Assembly (NCBI GenBank): GCA_964654535.1
Contig: CAZZIZ010000023.1
Coordinates: 1 to 26,359, forward strand
Source: CAZZIZ01 sp964654535
Lineage (GTDB): Bacteria > Bacteroidota > Bacteroidia > Chitinophagales > UBA2359
Direction: 5' to 3'
Length of the DNA: 26,359 bases
Under the pieces are notes generated by a model. That model searched no databases. It saw only the letters and a list, made by a program, of their open reading frames with translations, and was not told the origin of the DNA. The position numbers were made by a program, and so were the translations under genes. This document shows, piece after piece, positions 25,801 to 26,359 of this stretch. The stretch's first letter is position 1. The number at the start of each line of letters is the position of its first letter.

Positions 25801-25893
25801 TTCGTCGTCGAGTACAGTGCCTTGCACTTCTCGATTTTGAGCTAGAAGGCCTGTACTAATTGTAAGCAAGGCAAGTAAGTAGATTATTCTCAT
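22843..25893 (-). CDS. susC: SusC/RagA-family TonB-dependent transporter
   Basis: This is a 1016-aa TonB-linked outer-membrane transporter. It has a signal peptide (1-18, LLA-QN), a carboxypeptidase-regulatory-like domain (about 22-95, GTVLDDEDGQPLIGVTV and GTITDLDGNYSL), and the conserved EEVVVIGYGVQKK at 101-113 that precedes the plug. The plug domain (to about 226) includes the family motifs PLFIVDG and YGARAANGVVIITTKKG. The rest is the 22-strand barrel, ending in a beta-strand GFGVKVTL. There is no N-terminal STN signalling domain, so it should not act through an anti-sigma factor. It imports beta-glucan oligosaccharides released by the GH16/GH5 enzymes, driven by TonB. It is the first gene of the locus, and no regulator gene for the locus is in the window. 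Confidence 0.97.
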   Translation of the reverse strand: MRIIYLLALLTISTGLLAQNREVQGTVLDDEDGQPLIGVTVLVKGTTIGTITDLDGNYSLSVPAENDVLVFSYTGFKSKEVPVGDSGSIDLMMESDVGLLEEVVVIGYGVQKKKVATGSISKLTTESLEGYQVQDVSSALEGQVSGLIVSESSGQPGSSKAILIRGVSTNGDNSPLFIVDGLQVDNIDNINPNDIESVDVLKDAASSAIYGARAANGVVIITTKKGTGGSGVVNYEFFTSNARPWKLPSMLGAEDYVALTREKFQNGNQLTSLNGLGFPQLGELGSSANTDWMDTIFEDANTTVHRLSAAANSIYLSLEYWDQDGVIGAEKSNYERISARVNGSKDINNWLRIGENISIVRVDNQNLGVNNAFGGVIADAFNYDPLTPVFDESAQFGFAQSPWVQKEFINPLSRLFIANNNGHSDQILGNVFAEFKPIRQLTFHSDFGVDYSWFNFRTFTPEFAFHPSFVNIGNDIIQGYGFNQAFQIENYANYADTIGRHHFDFLLGTSFRQSNGENAGGSSSFIPTEVQFDDNFQILDAGQDTIDQAFGSINVEYNLISYYSRLLYDYDDKYLFSATIRRDGSSNFGSANRFGIFPSFSAGWVVSDEAFFGTDKINFMKVRASWGINGNDRIAPLSFASTVENVFAYPTGNESGLNTGSALATPANPNVKWEESEQFDIGLELRFFNDKLTTEFDFYRKNTRDLLMNQQIPGFIGATNNPISNLGSIQNTGFEASINYKFNVGRLKVQTALNYTTFENEVTEVAGDAGFLPGWNWPVRNQAITRLSEGFPVAHFVGLQTAGIFQTQDEVFSHLAANGELLQPNASPGDLRYVDINGDGVINTDDITDIGSPWPDHVIGLTITAQYGGFDFTAIVGTQIGHDIFRTYERSDITFTNYQDFWLDRWTPENPGNDLPRLTSTDPNNNQQPSDFYVEDGSFVRLRNIQIGYSIPERLLSRIHVKGLRVYFSGNNLFTGTNYRGFDPEIGTSGWILDTGIDKGFYPSNKTVGFGVKVTL

Positions 25894-26240
25894 AGTGAAT
25901 CTTGTAGCAACGCTTTCGCCTAAGGGAGTTTTTTGCGCCGCATTTTATAATAATTTGCAGGCATGTAAATATAGTTTTATTCGAAAGATTGATTGACTTA
26001 AGTCTTCCACTTATGCAGGTTTTACAGGAGATAAATGAGTATTATAAGACAACTAATTAAACTAACATTAGTTAGTATTTACGCTAAAACTAAATTTTCG
26101 TCTTACTCATACTGAAAACCTGTCGTTCGATTTGATCATCCACTTGTAAAACTCAAATAAATTGGTAGACCAATTTTTGACCATAAAAAAAAGCAATTTG
26201 CCTTTTGCGTCAATTTTTAAGTCGTCTGTAATGATACGGG
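25894..26240. promoter_or_regulatory. susC upstream region with palindromes, no gene
   Basis: These 347 bases are AT-rich and hold no credible gene. On the minus strand TATATTTA at about 25965-25972 fits the -7 consensus TAnnTTTG at 7 of 8 positions, but no clear -33 box was found. Symmetric sites are GACTTAAGTC (25995-26004), ACTAAC-ATTA-GTTAGT (26061-26076) and AAATTGG-TAGA-CCAATTT (26159-26176). Any of these may bind the regulator of the glucan locus; none could be assigned. Confidence 0.45.
25998..26012. promoter_or_regulatory. Shared 15-bp motif, site 2 (upstream of susC)
   Basis: TTAAGTCTTCCACTT matches site 1 at 19588-19602 with one difference, and lies 105-119 bp before the susC ATG. 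A weaker third version, TTTGATCATCCACTT (26131-26145), shares 11 of 15 positions with site 1. It overlaps the perfect palindrome GACTTAAGTC. Confidence 0.4.
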
Positions 26241-26359
26241 TTTGGGCGTGTCCCCAAAACATCTTGCGCTGCGCGCAAAGTATTGGGGTCGGGCTTTCGG
26301 CCGTCGCTCTGTTCTGTTTTGAGCAAAAAGCCCTTCTAGCTCTAGGGAGCTAAGTGCTT
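26241..26359 (-). repeat. Structured intergenic repeat, copy B (inverted, truncated by window end)
   Basis: On the plus strand it reads TTTGGGCGTGTCCCC (26241-26255), a short hairpin TTGCGC-TGC-GCGCAA (26264-26278), GGGGTCGGGCTTTCGGC (26285-26301), GTCGCTCTGTTC, and then the start of a hairpin containing CTAGCTCTAGGGAGCTAA (26336-26353). These match the reverse complement of copy A box for box, with diverged hairpin sequences. The last hairpin should continue past the window edge. No open frame across it looks coding. Confidence 0.8.

Noticed and set aside
26159..26176. Hairpin AAATTGG/CCAATTT as a terminator
   Set aside because: The stem is only seven AT-rich pairs and no gene ends nearby in either orientation. 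It was kept only as one of the symmetric sites upstream of susC.
26162..26353. 63-residue open frame at the right edge, plus strand
   Set aside because: It runs through the structured repeat copy B and its hairpins, and shows no protein-like features.

Overview
The window comes from a Bacteroidota genome, probably a marine or otherwise polysaccharide-degrading member (Saprospiria/Cytophagia-like; the exact clade cannot be read from the sequence). The evidence is a SusC/SusD pair, lipoproteins with acidic residues straight after the lipobox cysteine, a type IX secretion (T9SS) C-terminal sorting domain, and weak Shine-Dalgarno signals. Every credible protein-coding gene lies on the minus strand, so transcription runs from right to left. 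An assembly gap of exactly 100 N sits at 5182-5281.

Region 1 (64-14987) is one compact operon of thirteen predicted CDSs, twelve enzyme or carrier genes behind a TetR-family regulator, many of them overlapping or coupled. In transcription order it encodes the regulator, both subunits of a biotin-dependent acyl-CoA carboxylase, an enoyl-CoA hydratase-like protein, a BKACE (DUF849) beta-keto acid cleavage enzyme, a PECR/AtuB-like SDR, a VLCAD-like acyl-CoA dehydrogenase, a second acyl-CoA dehydrogenase, an SCP2 carrier domain, an HSDL2/AtuG-like SDR, an acyl-CoA synthetase, an ALDH3-like aldehyde dehydrogenase and a classical SDR. The set resembles the acyclic-terpene (Atu: citronellol/geranyl-CoA) pathway or a related branched-chain route: alcohol to aldehyde to acid to CoA ester, then dehydrogenation, carboxylation, hydration and cleavage. 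BKACE stands where a lyase would be expected, and no AtuA is seen. A 12-bp-arm palindrome just upstream of tetR is a good operator candidate.

Region 2 (14988-15518) is intergenic. It holds the operator/promoter area, then a highly structured repeat (copy A) with two long hairpins.

Region 3 (15519-25893) is a beta-glucan (probably laminarin-type beta-1,3-glucan) utilization locus in the order susC, susD, PKD-domain surface binding lipoprotein, GH16 lipoprotein, secreted GH5 with two CBM6-like modules and a T9SS signal. A strong Rho-independent terminator/attenuator separates the transport/binding genes from the two hydrolases. A shared 15-bp motif lies upstream of susC and upstream of GH16. 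A second, inverted copy (B) of the structured repeat starts at 26241, so the locus is bracketed by the two copies facing inward.

The most notable observation is at the assembly gap. It falls inside a 12-bp tandem repeat that encodes ESTN. If the real array is a whole number of units, the acyl-CoA dehydrogenase reads in frame through the repeat into the SCP2 gene. The apparent overlapping stop/start would then be an artefact of the 100-N filler, and the true product would be an ACAD-(ESTN)n-SCP2 fusion.
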